Positions 15,305 to 22,713 of a DNA stretch of 33,247 nucleotides are shown in pieces. Position numbers and translations under genes: made by a program. The notes under the pieces were generated by a model. The model ran no database searches, was not told the origin of the DNA, and saw only the letters and a program-made list of their open reading frames with translations. Within the stretch, counting starts at the first letter, position 1. Every line of letters begins with the position of its first letter. Source of the DNA: Streptomyces beihaiensis (GTDB taxonomy: Bacteria; Actinomycetota; Actinomycetes; Streptomycetales; Streptomycetaceae); the NCBI RefSeq assembly GCF_026274175.1, contig NZ_JAPHNL010000306.1:1-33247 (forward strand). The letters run 5' to 3'.

Positions 15305-16111
15305 TTACGGCTTGCGTGCGACCACGCCGAACTGGGCGACGAGCGGCCCCTCCTCGCCCCGCTCGGTGCGCCAGCGCGCGCACGAGACGAGGCCGGGCTC
15401 CAGGATCTCCAGGCCGTCGAGGAACGCGGCGACCTCGGCGCGGGTACGGGCGGTGATCGGCGGCGTCGCGTTCTCGTTCCAGAACTTCATCGCCTCCTCG
15501 TTGCCCTCGCCGCCCAGCTCCAGGGTCGGGTGGGTGAGCACGACATAGCTGCCCGAGGCGACGCCATCGACGAGGGAGCGCACGATGGCGGTGGCCTTCT
15601 CCGTGTCGAGCACGAAGTTGAGGATGCCGAGCAGCATGATCGCGACGGGCTTGTCGAGGTCGAGCGTCCCGCGGGCCGCCTCCAGGATCGCCCGCGGGTC
15701 GTGCGCGTCGGCGTCGACATAGTGCGTGGCACCGGCAAAGGAGCTGGTGAGCAGGGCACGGGCGTGGGTGAGGACGATCGGGTCGTTGTCGACGTAGACG
15801 ATGCGGGCGTCGGGAGCGATGCGCTGGGCCACCTCGTGCGTGTTGTCCGCCGTGGGCAGTCCGGTGCCGATGTCCAGGAACTGGCGGATGCCGGCCTCCT
15901 GGGCGAGGAACGTGACGGCGCGGCCGAGGAAGGCGCGGTCGGCGCGGGCCACCTCCCTGATGCTCGGATACATGGACGTGACCATGTCGCCGACCTGTTC
16001 GTCCACCTCGTAGTGGTCCTTGCCGCCCAGCCAGTAGTTCCACACGCGGGCGTTGTGCGCGATGTGTGCGGCGATGCGCTCGTCGGGCTGCTGCGCGCGG
16101 TCGTCGCTCAT
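15305..16111 (-). CDS. DUF574 S-adenosyl methyltransferase
   Basis: 268 residues, the SAM methyltransferase family (PF04672) much expanded in Streptomyces. RVWNYWLGGKDHYEVD (23-38) is the family hallmark. QFLDIGTGLPT is the SAM loop, then ARIVYVDNDPIVLTHARALL and AIMLLGILNFV. Length is normal. GGAG lies a few nt before the ATG at 16109-16111. The substrate is unknown for most family members. It converges on mug with only 4 bp between the stops. Confidence 0.92.
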   Translation of the reverse strand: MSDDRAQQPDERIAAHIAHNARVWNYWLGGKDHYEVDEQVGDMVTSMYPSIREVARADRAFLGRAVTFLAQEAGIRQFLDIGTGLPTADNTHEVAQRIAPDARIVYVDNDPIVLTHARALLTSSFAGATHYVDADAHDPRAILEAARGTLDLDKPVAIMLLGILNFVLDTEKATAIVRSLVDGVASGSYVVLTHPTLELGGEGNEEAMKFWNENATPPITARTRAEVAAFLDGLEILEPGLVSCARWRTERGEEGPLVAQFGVVARKP

Positions 16112-16261
16112 GGCGGTCTCCTTCTTACGGTGGGCGAGGCGGGGTGGCGGTCAGGGGCGGAGCGGTGGCGGGCGGGAACGCGCCGCCTTCAAGATCCCAT
16201 GGTCGCACGGGAGTTCCGCACACGCCTTGTGTGACGGGACGTCGCGCACTGCGCGCTCGCC

Positions 16262-16687
16262 CTACGGAGGGTCGGTGTCGGTGACGACGGCGAGCAGCCG
16301 CCACGGCTCGTGCTCGCCCTGCCGCGTGACGGCGAGGGCGACCCAGCGCTCCCCCGCCCGCCACAGGTGGACGTCCTGGGCGCAGCCGCTGAGCCGGGCC
16401 CACGGTTCGGGTATCTCCTCTTCGAACTCGACACCGCGGGTCTGAACGGACCACAGGCTGAAGCGGTACGGCTCGCCCCAGCGGGCGGTGAGCAGGGCGC
16501 CGAGACCGTCCCGGTCGGCGTCCGCCTGCTCGGCCGAGGCGTCCGAGCCGACCTGTTCGCCCCGGCAGTTCAGCTCCGCCGTCACGTACCCAGGACCGCC
16601 CCGGCCCGCGGCGGACTCGCCGTGGTCGGCCGGGTAAGGGCTCGCCCACAGCAGGTCGATCGTCGCGAGATGGTCCGCGCAGTTCAT
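16262..16687 (-). CDS. hypothetical protein, Trp-rich
   Basis: 141 residues from the ATG at 16685-16687, which has GGAGG 3-4 nt upstream. A longer frame to 16711 exists but lacks a ribosome binding site. I do not recognise a domain. It begins NCADHLATIDLLWASPYPAD, has an acidic, cytoplasmic composition and a Trp-rich second half (RWGEPYRFSLWSVQ, VHLWRAGERWVALAVTRQ, PWRLLAVV) that could form a beta-sheet. No signal peptide or membrane segment. It stands alone between DUF574 and the ABC permease. Frame and codon bias support a real gene. Confidence 0.7.
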   Translation of the reverse strand: MNCADHLATIDLLWASPYPADHGESAAGRGGPGYVTAELNCRGEQVGSDASAEQADADRDGLGALLTARWGEPYRFSLWSVQTRGVEFEEEIPEPWARLSGCAQDVHLWRAGERWVALAVTRQGEHEPWRLLAVVTDTDPP

Positions 16688-16732
16688 GGCCTCCAGTAAA
16701 CCGTCTCCCACTGACAGACCGCCGACGCCCCG

Positions 16733-17473
16733 TCAGGCGTCCCTGCGGCGCACCGCCCACCAGCCCGCGAGCAGGGCCGCCGCCGTCCACGCCGCGGTCA
16801 CGGCGAGCCCGCTCCAGGGGCCGAGCGCGCCCGACGGGTGCTGGTGCAGGACCTGTTGGCCGGCCCGGTCGGGCATGAGGTCCGCGGCCGTGCCCGCCAC
16901 GTCACCGACGACGAAAGAGACGATCAGGAGAAACGGGACGAGGATGCTCAACACGGCCACCGCGCTGCGCAGTACGGCCGTCAGACCCGCGGCGAGCAGC
17001 GCCATCAGCGCCAGATACACACCGCCGCCGACGCAGGCGCGCAGCGCACCTGGTTCGCCGAGGCCGAGCGCGTCGGACCCGATGAACGCCTGACCGGCCA
17101 GGAACGTCACGAACGTCGTGACGAGGCCGGTGGCGAGCGCGCCGACTCCGACGACCGCCGTCTTCGCGACGTAGAAGCGGGTGCGGCCGGGCACCGCGGC
17201 GAGCGAGACACAGAGCGCGCCGTCGCGGAACTCGCACGAGAACGCGGTCGCGCCGAAGGCGAGGGCGGCGACCTGGCCGAAGGTGAGGGCGTAGAACGCG
17301 CCGAACAGCGGGTCGTCGCCCTTGTCGGTCGCCGTGTGGCCCGCCGCGGCGCGGACGAGCACGGTAACGGTGACGGTGACCGCGAAGACGGCGACGAGCG
17401 AGCCGAGGCTGCCGCGCAGCGATCTGATCTTGATCCACTCGGAGTGGAGCACGGGGGCGGCGAACATGGTCAT
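16733..17473 (-). CDS. ABC-2-type transporter permease
   Basis: 246 residues with about six hydrophobic segments. It opens with the cytoplasmic LHSEWIKIRSLRGSL motif typical of Streptomyces ABC-2 permeases, then SLVAVFAVTVTVTVLV, ALTFGQVAALAFGATAF, VVGVGALATGLVTTFV, YLALMALLAAGLTAVL and a last helix ending GWWAVRRRD. EFRDGALCVSLAAVPGR resembles the coupling region. It overlaps the ATPase stop by 4 bp (17470-17473). Together they form a two-component exporter, often for peptides or antibiotics; the substrate is unknown. Confidence 0.9.
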   Translation of the reverse strand: MTMFAAPVLHSEWIKIRSLRGSLGSLVAVFAVTVTVTVLVRAAAGHTATDKGDDPLFGAFYALTFGQVAALAFGATAFSCEFRDGALCVSLAAVPGRTRFYVAKTAVVGVGALATGLVTTFVTFLAGQAFIGSDALGLGEPGALRACVGGGVYLALMALLAAGLTAVLRSAVAVLSILVPFLLIVSFVVGDVAGTAADLMPDRAGQQVLHQHPSGALGPWSGLAVTAAWTAAALLAGWWAVRRRDA

Positions 17474-18393
17474 GCCTCCTGGAGGGGGGTGGCTGCGAAC
17501 TCGGTCTCGTCGGCGGTCAGGGCGAGGTACGCCTCTTCCAACGAGGCCCGCTCATCGCGCAGTTCGAGCACGGGGACACCCGCGGCGGCTGCCACCGCGC
17601 CCACCTCGGCCGCGTCGGCGCCGTCGACGGTGCAGTGGCCGTCGCCGGATCGTGCGACGGTGTGTCCGGCGCGCGCGAGTGCGGCGTGCAGGCGGTCCGG
17701 GTCGGCGGTGCGGACGCGGACGCGACGGGTGCTGTGCGCGTCGAGGAACTCCCGCATCGGCGTGTCGGCGAGAAGCCGTCCCCGGCCCAGGACGACGAGG
17801 TGGTCGGCGAAGGCAGCGGTCTCGTTCATGAGGTGGCTGGAGACCAGAACGGTGCGGCCCGCGCGCGCCAGGTCGCGCACGAGCTCGCGGATCCAGGCGA
17901 TGCCTTCGGGGTCGAGCCCGTTGGACGGCTCGTCGAGGACGACGACGTCCGGATCGCCCAGGAGCGCCGCCGCGATGCCGAGCCGCTGCCGCATCCCGAG
18001 CGAGAACGTCCTGATGCGGCGGTCCGCCACCGTCGCGACACCCGCGAGCTCCAGCACCTCGTCCACGCGGCGTACGGCGATGCCGTTGCTGACGGCCAGG
18101 GCCAGCAGGTGGTCGCGTGCCGTACGCGCCCCGTGGGCGGCCCGCGGGTCGAGGAGCGCGCCCGCCACGTGCAGGGGCCGCGGGTGCGCCGCGTACGGAC
18201 GCCCGCCGATGAGCGCCGTCCCGGAGGAGGGCCGGGCCAGGCCGAGCACGAGGCGCAGGGTGGTCGATTTCCCGGCCCCGTTGGGGCCGAGGAAGCCGGT
18301 GACACGCCCCGGTCCGACCCGAAAGGTCAGCCGGTCCACGGCCCGTCTCGTGCCGTACTCCTTGGTGAGTTGCTGGATGTCGATGCTGGTCAT
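17470..18393 (-). CDS. ABC transporter ATP-binding protein
   Basis: 307 residues. Walker A GFLGPNGAGKST (33-44), signature FSLGMRQRLG (C-loop variant), Walker B VVVLDEPSNGLDPEG and switch histidine in VLVSSHLMNE. The last 70 residues (RVRVRTADPDRLHAAL...) are the extra domain of DrrA/CcmA-like exporter ATPases. The ATG at 18391-18393 begins the usual MTSIDIQQLTKEYG; longer upstream frames are non-coding. It is divergent from the histidine kinase, so this exporter is a likely target of that two-component system. Confidence 0.94.
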   Translation of the reverse strand: MTSIDIQQLTKEYGTRRAVDRLTFRVGPGRVTGFLGPNGAGKSTTLRLVLGLARPSSGTALIGGRPYAAHPRPLHVAGALLDPRAAHGARTARDHLLALAVSNGIAVRRVDEVLELAGVATVADRRIRTFSLGMRQRLGIAAALLGDPDVVVLDEPSNGLDPEGIAWIRELVRDLARAGRTVLVSSHLMNETAAFADHLVVLGRGRLLADTPMREFLDAHSTRRVRVRTADPDRLHAALARAGHTVARSGDGHCTVDGADAAEVGAVAAAAGVPVLELRDERASLEEAYLALTADETEFAATPLQEA

Positions 18394-18449
18394 GAGGTCA
18401 GCCTCGCGAACGCGCCGGGCGCGGCGCCTCCCGCGCCGGTGGAGAGCGG

Positions 18450-18467
18450 CTCCCCCGCGCGGGGGAG
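18450..18467. promoter_or_regulatory. 18-bp perfect palindrome between exporter and two-component genes
   Basis: CTCCCCCGCGCGGGGGAG is perfectly self-complementary. It sits in the 108-bp divergent region, 57 bp upstream of the ABC ATPase start and 35 bp upstream of the kinase start, the place expected for the response regulator's operator. It could also fold as a hairpin in RNA. Confidence 0.55.
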
Positions 18468-18501
18468 TCGTGGCCGCCCCGGCTGCTGGCACGATGACGG
18501 C

Positions 18502-18790
18502 ATGTCCCGCCGCCTGCCCGCCCTGCTGCGCCCCCTCGTGCGTGCCGTGACGTACACGCGCTGGCTCCATCTGCTGCTCGCGGCGGGGCTCGCGTTCGTG
18601 TGCGCTTTCATCTACCCCGGGCTGGTCTCGCCGACGTGGCGGGACTGGGTGCTGGTCTACGCGGTTCCGGTGCCGTTGCTCGTGGCGGTCGCCATGGTGC
18701 CGGCGGTCCGGCGCGCGGAGGGACTGCAGGCCCGCCTGATGCTGTTCCCGGGCAGGCACGCGCGCGGCGGGAGGCGGCGAGGAGGCCGGG
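18502..18790 (+). pseudogene. N-terminal part of the histidine kinase, out of frame with the rest
   Basis: From the ATG at 18502 frame 1 encodes a convincing membrane N-terminus: VTYTRWLHLLLAAGLAFVCA, IYPGLVSPTWRDWVLVYAV and PVPLLVAVAMVPAVRRAEG, up to about GRHARGG near 18768. Beyond that, frame 1 turns into Arg/Gly-rich nonsense (to 19047) while frame 2 carries the kinase. A +1 shift (one extra base) between about 18766 and 18790 would join the two. The region is G-rich (ggcgggaggcggcgaggagg), where sequencing error or slippage is easy. No Shine-Dalgarno site precedes 18502; CACGAT lies 6 nt before it. Confidence 0.6.
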
Positions 18791-19726
18791 GTGTCGGTGG
18801 CCCCGTCGGCCTCGTGGCGGGACCGCGTCAGGACGGCGGGGTGGCTCGTGTTCCGCCTGGTGCTGGGGCTCTCCGTCTGGCTCGCTTCGGCGGAGCTGAT
18901 CGCGCTGGTCCTGAAGCTGGGCAGCGCCGCGGCGGGGGTGGCCGGCCCGCTCTCGCCGCGCTCCGTGCCGGGCGGTCGCGTCGTGTGCGGCCTGCTGATC
19001 CCGGTTCTGCTGCTCGTGCTGTTGTACGGGGTGGTGTGCGCGGGTGAGCTGGACAAGCGCGTCGCCCTGGTGCTGCTCGGCCCGTCGGCCGCCGAGCGCC
19101 TCGCCGCTCTGGAGGAGCGCACCGAGCAGCTCCTGGAGCGCAACCGCATCGCGCGCGAGCTGCACGACTCGATCGGGCACGCGCTCACCGTGGCGGTGGT
19201 GCAGGCCGGTGCGGCGCGGGCGGCGGGCGACCCCGAGTTCACCGACCGGGCGCTGAGGGCCGTGGAAGAGACCGGCCGGGCGGCCCTGGAGGACCTGGAG
19301 CGCGTCCTGGTCGTGCTGCGCGAGGAAGAACGGCCCGCGCACCGGCGCCCGACTCTCGAGGACGCGCCGCGGCTGACCGAGTCGGCCCGCCTGGCGGGGG
19401 CGACGGTGGAGATGGCGGTGTCGGGGCCGGTGCAGTCGCTGCCGGGCCCGGTCTCCCGCGAGGGCTATCGCATCCTCCAGGAGGCTCTCACCAATGTGCT
19501 GCGGCACTGCGGGGCGGTGCCCGTCGACGTGGCTGTGACGGTGGCGAGCGGGCGGCTGGACCTGAGCGTGCGCAATCCCCTTCCGGACGGCGCGGCAGGC
19601 AGCGGCGGCGGAACGGGCAGCGGTCTGCGCGGCGTCCGCGAGCGCGCGGCCCTGTTGGGCGGGCGGGCCCGCACCGGACGGGTCGACGACGAGTGGCACG
19701 TCCACGTCGAACTGCCCGTTCCATGA
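18791..19726 (+). CDS. sensor histidine kinase (HisKA_3 type), catalytic part
   Basis: 311 residues from GTG 18791, which has GAGGAGG 5 nt upstream. Two membrane stretches remain (about 15-45 and 63-85). The dimerisation/phosphoacceptor segment RNRIARELHDSIGHALT has His at 125. EALTNVLRH is the N-box and GSGLRGVRERAALLGG the G-box of the ATPase. This is the NarX/LiaS-like family that pairs with NarL-type regulators. The full protein probably starts at 18502, with the frame broken near 18770; this part may be made on its own by internal initiation. Its stop overlaps the regulator start (ATGA). Confidence 0.85.
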   Translation: MSVAPSASWRDRVRTAGWLVFRLVLGLSVWLASAELIALVLKLGSAAAGVAGPLSPRSVPGGRVVCGLLIPVLLLVLLYGVVCAGELDKRVALVLLGPSAAERLAALEERTEQLLERNRIARELHDSIGHALTVAVVQAGAARAAGDPEFTDRALRAVEETGRAALEDLERVLVVLREEERPAHRRPTLEDAPRLTESARLAGATVEMAVSGPVQSLPGPVSREGYRILQEALTNVLRHCGAVPVDVAVTVASGRLDLSVRNPLPDGAAGSGGGTGSGLRGVRERAALLGGRARTGRVDDEWHVHVELPVP

Positions 19727-20391
19727 TCTACGCTTCCGGGATGCCGCTCACCGTGCTCCTCGTCGACGACGAACCCCTGGTCCGCGCGGGCCTGCGGGCG
19801 GTCCTTGAGGCACAGGCGGACATCACGGTGGTGGGCGAGGCGGCCGACGGTGCCGCGGTCGTCCCGATGGTGCGCGAGCTGCGGCCGGACGTGGTCGCCA
19901 TGGATGTGCGGATGCCGCTGCTCGACGGGATCGAGGCCACGCGCGCGGTGCTGCGCTCTGTCGACCGTCCGCCGAAGATCGTCGTGATCACCACGTTCGA
20001 GAACGACGCCTACGTGTACGGGGCGCTGCGCGCGGGCGCCGACGGGTTCCTGCTGAAGCGGGCACGCCCCGACGAGATCGTGCAGGCGGTTCGGGTCGTC
20101 GCGTCGGGCGAGTCGCTGCTGTTCCCGGCGGCCGTGCGGAAGCTGGCCGCCGAGTACGGCAGCGATCCGGCGCGGGCGGCCCTCGACCGTGCGGCGCTGA
20201 CCGGGCGCGAGGGCGAGGTGCTGCGGCTCATGGCCCGGGGACTGTCGAACGCGGAGATCGCCGCGGAGCTCGTGGTCGGCACCGAGACCGTCAAGTCGCA
20301 TGTGAGCGCGGTGCTGGCGAAACTGGGGGCGCGGGATCGCACGCAGGCGGTGATCGCCGCGTACGAGTCCGGTTTTGTCGCGCCGAGCTGA
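19723..20391 (+). CDS. NarL/FixJ-family response regulator
   Basis: 222 residues. The receiver domain has LLVDDEP (12-18), the phosphoacceptor Asp61 in VVAMDVRMPLLDG and the switch KIVVITTF, with lysine in LLKRARPDE. The C-terminal LuxR helix-turn-helix is LTGREGEVLRLMARGLSNAE followed by TVKSHVSAVLAKL. ATG 19723 overlaps the kinase stop by 4 bp; ATG 19741 (MPLTVLL) is an alternative six codons in. It probably regulates the divergent ABC exporter and its own operon through the palindrome at 18450-18467 (inference). Confidence 0.94.
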   Translation: MIYASGMPLTVLLVDDEPLVRAGLRAVLEAQADITVVGEAADGAAVVPMVRELRPDVVAMDVRMPLLDGIEATRAVLRSVDRPPKIVVITTFENDAYVYGALRAGADGFLLKRARPDEIVQAVRVVASGESLLFPAAVRKLAAEYGSDPARAALDRAALTGREGEVLRLMARGLSNAEIAAELVVGTETVKSHVSAVLAKLGARDRTQAVIAAYESGFVAPS

Positions 20392-20445
20392 GTGCTCGGC
20401 GGCGCCACGGACCACCCGGCCCTCGCCGACCCGGGCGGCGGCGAG

Positions 20446-20451
20446 TAGCAT
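20446..20451 (+). promoter_or_regulatory. possible -10 of the ROK regulator gene
   Basis: TAGCAT lies 35 nt upstream of the TTG start. The only -35 at proper distance is TCGCCG (20423-20428), a poor match. An inverted repeat CTCGCCG (20422-20428)/CGGCGAG (20439-20445) just upstream may be the end of the response regulator transcript or an operator. Confidence 0.35.
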
Positions 20452-20485
20452 CCCCGCACAAGCGCGCTAGCTGGGAGGACGGACG

Positions 20486-21643
20486 TTGGGGCGGTTGACC
20501 GGCGGGGACCCCTCTCTGCTCAGACGGATCAATTCCGCGGTGGTGCTGCACGCGCTGCGTGCCACGGACTGCGCGACTCTCACCGAGATCACCCAGGTGA
20601 CCGGGTTGTCCCGGCCGACCGTCGAGGGTGTCGTGGAGGGGCTCGTCGCGGCCGGACTGGTCGTGGAGGCCGCCGCCGACGAGTCGGCCGCGCGGCGCCA
20701 GGGGCGGCCCGCCCGAAGGTTCCGCTTCCGCGCGGAGGCCGGGCATCTGCTGGGTCTGGAGATCGGTCCGCACCGGGTGGCCGCCGTGCTGTCCGCGCTG
20801 GACGGCAGGGTGGTCGGCTCGGCCTCGAAGGACGTCGACGAGACGGCTCCCGCGGAGGAACGCATCGAGCGGCTGCGGGCCACCGTCGCCGACCTGCTGC
20901 GCCGGGCGGGCGTGTCCCGGGCCTCGCTGCGCGCGGTCGGCGTGGGCAGCCCGGGGATCGTGGAGGCCGACGGGACGGTGCGGCTCGGCACGGCGCTGCC
21001 CGGCTGGACCGGTCTTGCGCTGGGCGACCGGCTGCGCCGCTCGTTCAAGTGCCCGGTGATCGTGGAGAACGACGCCAACGCCGCGGCACTGGCCGAGCAC
21101 TGGAAGGGCGCGGGCACCGACTCGGACGATCTGGTCTTCGTCATGGCGGGCCTGAGTCCGGGCGCCGGATCCCTGATCGGCGGGCGGCTGCACCGTGGGT
21201 TCGGCGGGGCGGCCGGTGAGATCGGCGCGCTGCATCTGCTGGGCCGTGAGATGCGGCCGGAGACGCTTTTGTCGACGACGGACGAGCCGCTGCACCCGCT
21301 CGACGAGCAGGCGGTGGCGACGGTGTTCGCGCTGGCCAGGGACGGCGACGCGCGGGCCGGCGCCGCCGTCGAACGGTTCCTGCAGCGTCTGGTGCACGAC
21401 GTGGCGGCGCTGGTCCTGGCGCTCGATCCCGAGCTGGTCGTGGTTGGCGGCTGGGCGGCCGGTCTCGACGGAGTGCTCGAACCGCTGCGGCGGGAGCTGG
21501 ACCGTTACTGCCTGCGGCCGCCGAACGTGGTGCTGTCGATGCTCGGCGACTCCGCGGTGGCGACCGGGGCGCTGCGCCTGGCCCTCGACCACGTAGAGGA
21601 AGAGCTCTTCACGCCGGAAGGCAGCGTGAAGTCCCGCCGGTGA
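20486..21643 (+). CDS. ROK-family transcriptional regulator
   Basis: 385 residues. A winged helix-turn-helix (about 10-70: LTEITQVTGLSRPTVEGVVEGL) precedes a ROK sugar-kinase-like domain (about 85-385) with VGVGSPGIVE and IVENDANAAALAEHW. The usual zinc site (GHxx...CxCGxxGC) is missing: where GEIGH and the cysteines should be there is GEIGALHLLGREM, and the first phosphate loop (DxGxT) reads LEIGPHRVA. So it is a regulator without kinase activity and without the zinc fold. Start is TTG 20486 with GGGAGGAC about 7 nt upstream. It probably senses a sugar; the target is unknown. Confidence 0.9.
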   Translation: MGRLTGGDPSLLRRINSAVVLHALRATDCATLTEITQVTGLSRPTVEGVVEGLVAAGLVVEAAADESAARRQGRPARRFRFRAEAGHLLGLEIGPHRVAAVLSALDGRVVGSASKDVDETAPAEERIERLRATVADLLRRAGVSRASLRAVGVGSPGIVEADGTVRLGTALPGWTGLALGDRLRRSFKCPVIVENDANAAALAEHWKGAGTDSDDLVFVMAGLSPGAGSLIGGRLHRGFGGAAGEIGALHLLGREMRPETLLSTTDEPLHPLDEQAVATVFALARDGDARAGAAVERFLQRLVHDVAALVLALDPELVVVGGWAAGLDGVLEPLRRELDRYCLRPPNVVLSMLGDSAVATGALRLALDHVEEELFTPEGSVKSRR

Positions 21644-21665
21644 CGGCCCGGACGCCGGGCCGTCA
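21641..21665. terminator. bidirectional terminator between ROK and gntR genes
   Basis: Perfect 11-bp stem TGACGGCCCGG / CCGGGCCGTCA with a 3-nt loop. The first three bases are the ROK stop codon. It lies between two convergent genes (the gntR stop is at 21705) and would serve both directions. Confidence 0.75.
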
Positions 21666-21704
21666 CCCGGCCGGACCGCGCGGTCACGGCCCGGGGCTCA
21701 CGGG

Positions 21705-22466
21705 TCACGACGCCTGTGCGTGCAGGCTCCGGTCGAACTCCACGCCACCGGTGTCCCCGAAGGTCAGCCGGCAGGTGTCCGCGCGGTAGGTCGCCACGGA
21801 GACCGCCACCGTGGCTCCCCGGCTCAGGTAGCGGGTCGTCACCACGAGGACCGGGGCACCGGGGAGCCGGTCGAGTTCCTTCGCGTCCTCGGCGCGGGCC
21901 GAGCCGAGTTCGACCGAGCGGTCCTCGCCGTCGAGGCCGAGCCGCCGCAGTTCACGCAGCACGGCGCGCGCGCGTGATGCGCCGCAGGGTGCCTCGGCGT
22001 CGCCGAGGCCCGGGACCGAGCTCCCGGGAACGTAGAGCAGTTCGGCGGCGACGGGCTGGCCGTGCGAGACACGCGTGCGGCGCACCACGTGCACCTGCGC
22101 GCCCGGCGCGCTGTCGAGGAGGGCGGCGACGGGCGCGGGCGCGGCGCCGGGCGCGCAGTCGACGGCCTGCCACGCGTCGCTCCCGGCACCCGGCCGGTCC
22201 TGTCCGGTGGCCGCGACGGCGACGCCGACCCGGGGCGGTGCCACGGTGGTGCCGACGCCGCGGCGGCGCTGCAGGCGCCCTTCGAGCTCAAGCTGTTCGA
22301 GCGCCTGCCGGAGCGTGGCGCGGGCGACGCCGAAGCGGGCCGCGAGGTCCCGCTCGTTCGGCAGGATCTCCCCGACCGCGAACTCGGAGTCGAGAGCCTC
22401 ACTGAGCACCGTCTTCAGGTGCCAGTACTTGGGCTCCGGTGCCGCTTGCAACTGCGTGGTCCCCAC
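21705..22466 (-). CDS. GntR-family (HutC/UTRA) transcriptional regulator
   Basis: 253 residues from GTG 22464-22466, with GGAGG 7 nt upstream. The winged helix (about 14-80) includes LPNERDLAARFGVARATLRQ and EGRLQRRRGVGTTVAPP, close in style to DasR. A UTRA ligand-binding domain follows (about 95-245), ending VSVATYRADTCRLTFGD. UTRA proteins sense sugar phosphates or similar small molecules. Its own promoter carries a perfect DasR-like palindrome, so autorepression is likely. Divergent from an alpha/beta hydrolase gene. Confidence 0.92.
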   Translation of the reverse strand: MGTTQLQAAPEPKYWHLKTVLSEALDSEFAVGEILPNERDLAARFGVARATLRQALEQLELEGRLQRRRGVGTTVAPPRVGVAVAATGQDRPGAGSDAWQAVDCAPGAAPAPVAALLDSAPGAQVHVVRRTRVSHGQPVAAELLYVPGSSVPGLGDAEAPCGASRARAVLRELRRLGLDGEDRSVELGSARAEDAKELDRLPGAPVLVVTTRYLSRGATVAVSVATYRADTCRLTFGDTGGVEFDRSLHAQAS

Positions 22467-22544
22467 CCTGATCCTCCGCAAGAGCCGTGTCCGGGCGGCT
22501 TTTTGGCGCCCTTGTTTATTAAAGGTTCCTGCACTAACCCTGCG

Positions 22545-22579
22545 AGGGTAGGTCTGGCCGGGGGCTTGGTCAAGACCAA
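22545..22579 (-). promoter_or_regulatory. gntR promoter with DasR-like palindromic operator
   Basis: On the minus strand TTGACC (22568-22573), a 17-bp spacer and TACCCT (22545-22550) make a good promoter about 72 nt ahead of the GTG. The -35 lies within the perfect palindrome TTGGTCAAGACCAA (22566-22579). Its TGGTCnnGACCA core equals the known DasR site core (TGGTCTAGACCA) except for the two central bases. Confidence 0.7.
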
Positions 22580-22713
22580 TCAGGGCTCGCCCGCGTCACA
22601 CGCGCGGAGCTGGACGTCACCGCGCTCTTGAACTGGGAGCTACTGGGCGGTAATTGTTGCTGACGGGAAGTCTAAGAATCCGTCGGGGCGCGGCGGGGAC
22701 AGGAGCGAGCGGC

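Noticed and set aside
18770-19047. Continuation of the kinase N-terminal frame to 19047
   Set aside because: Turns abruptly to Arg/Gly-rich text overlapping the kinase in another frame; not a separate gene.
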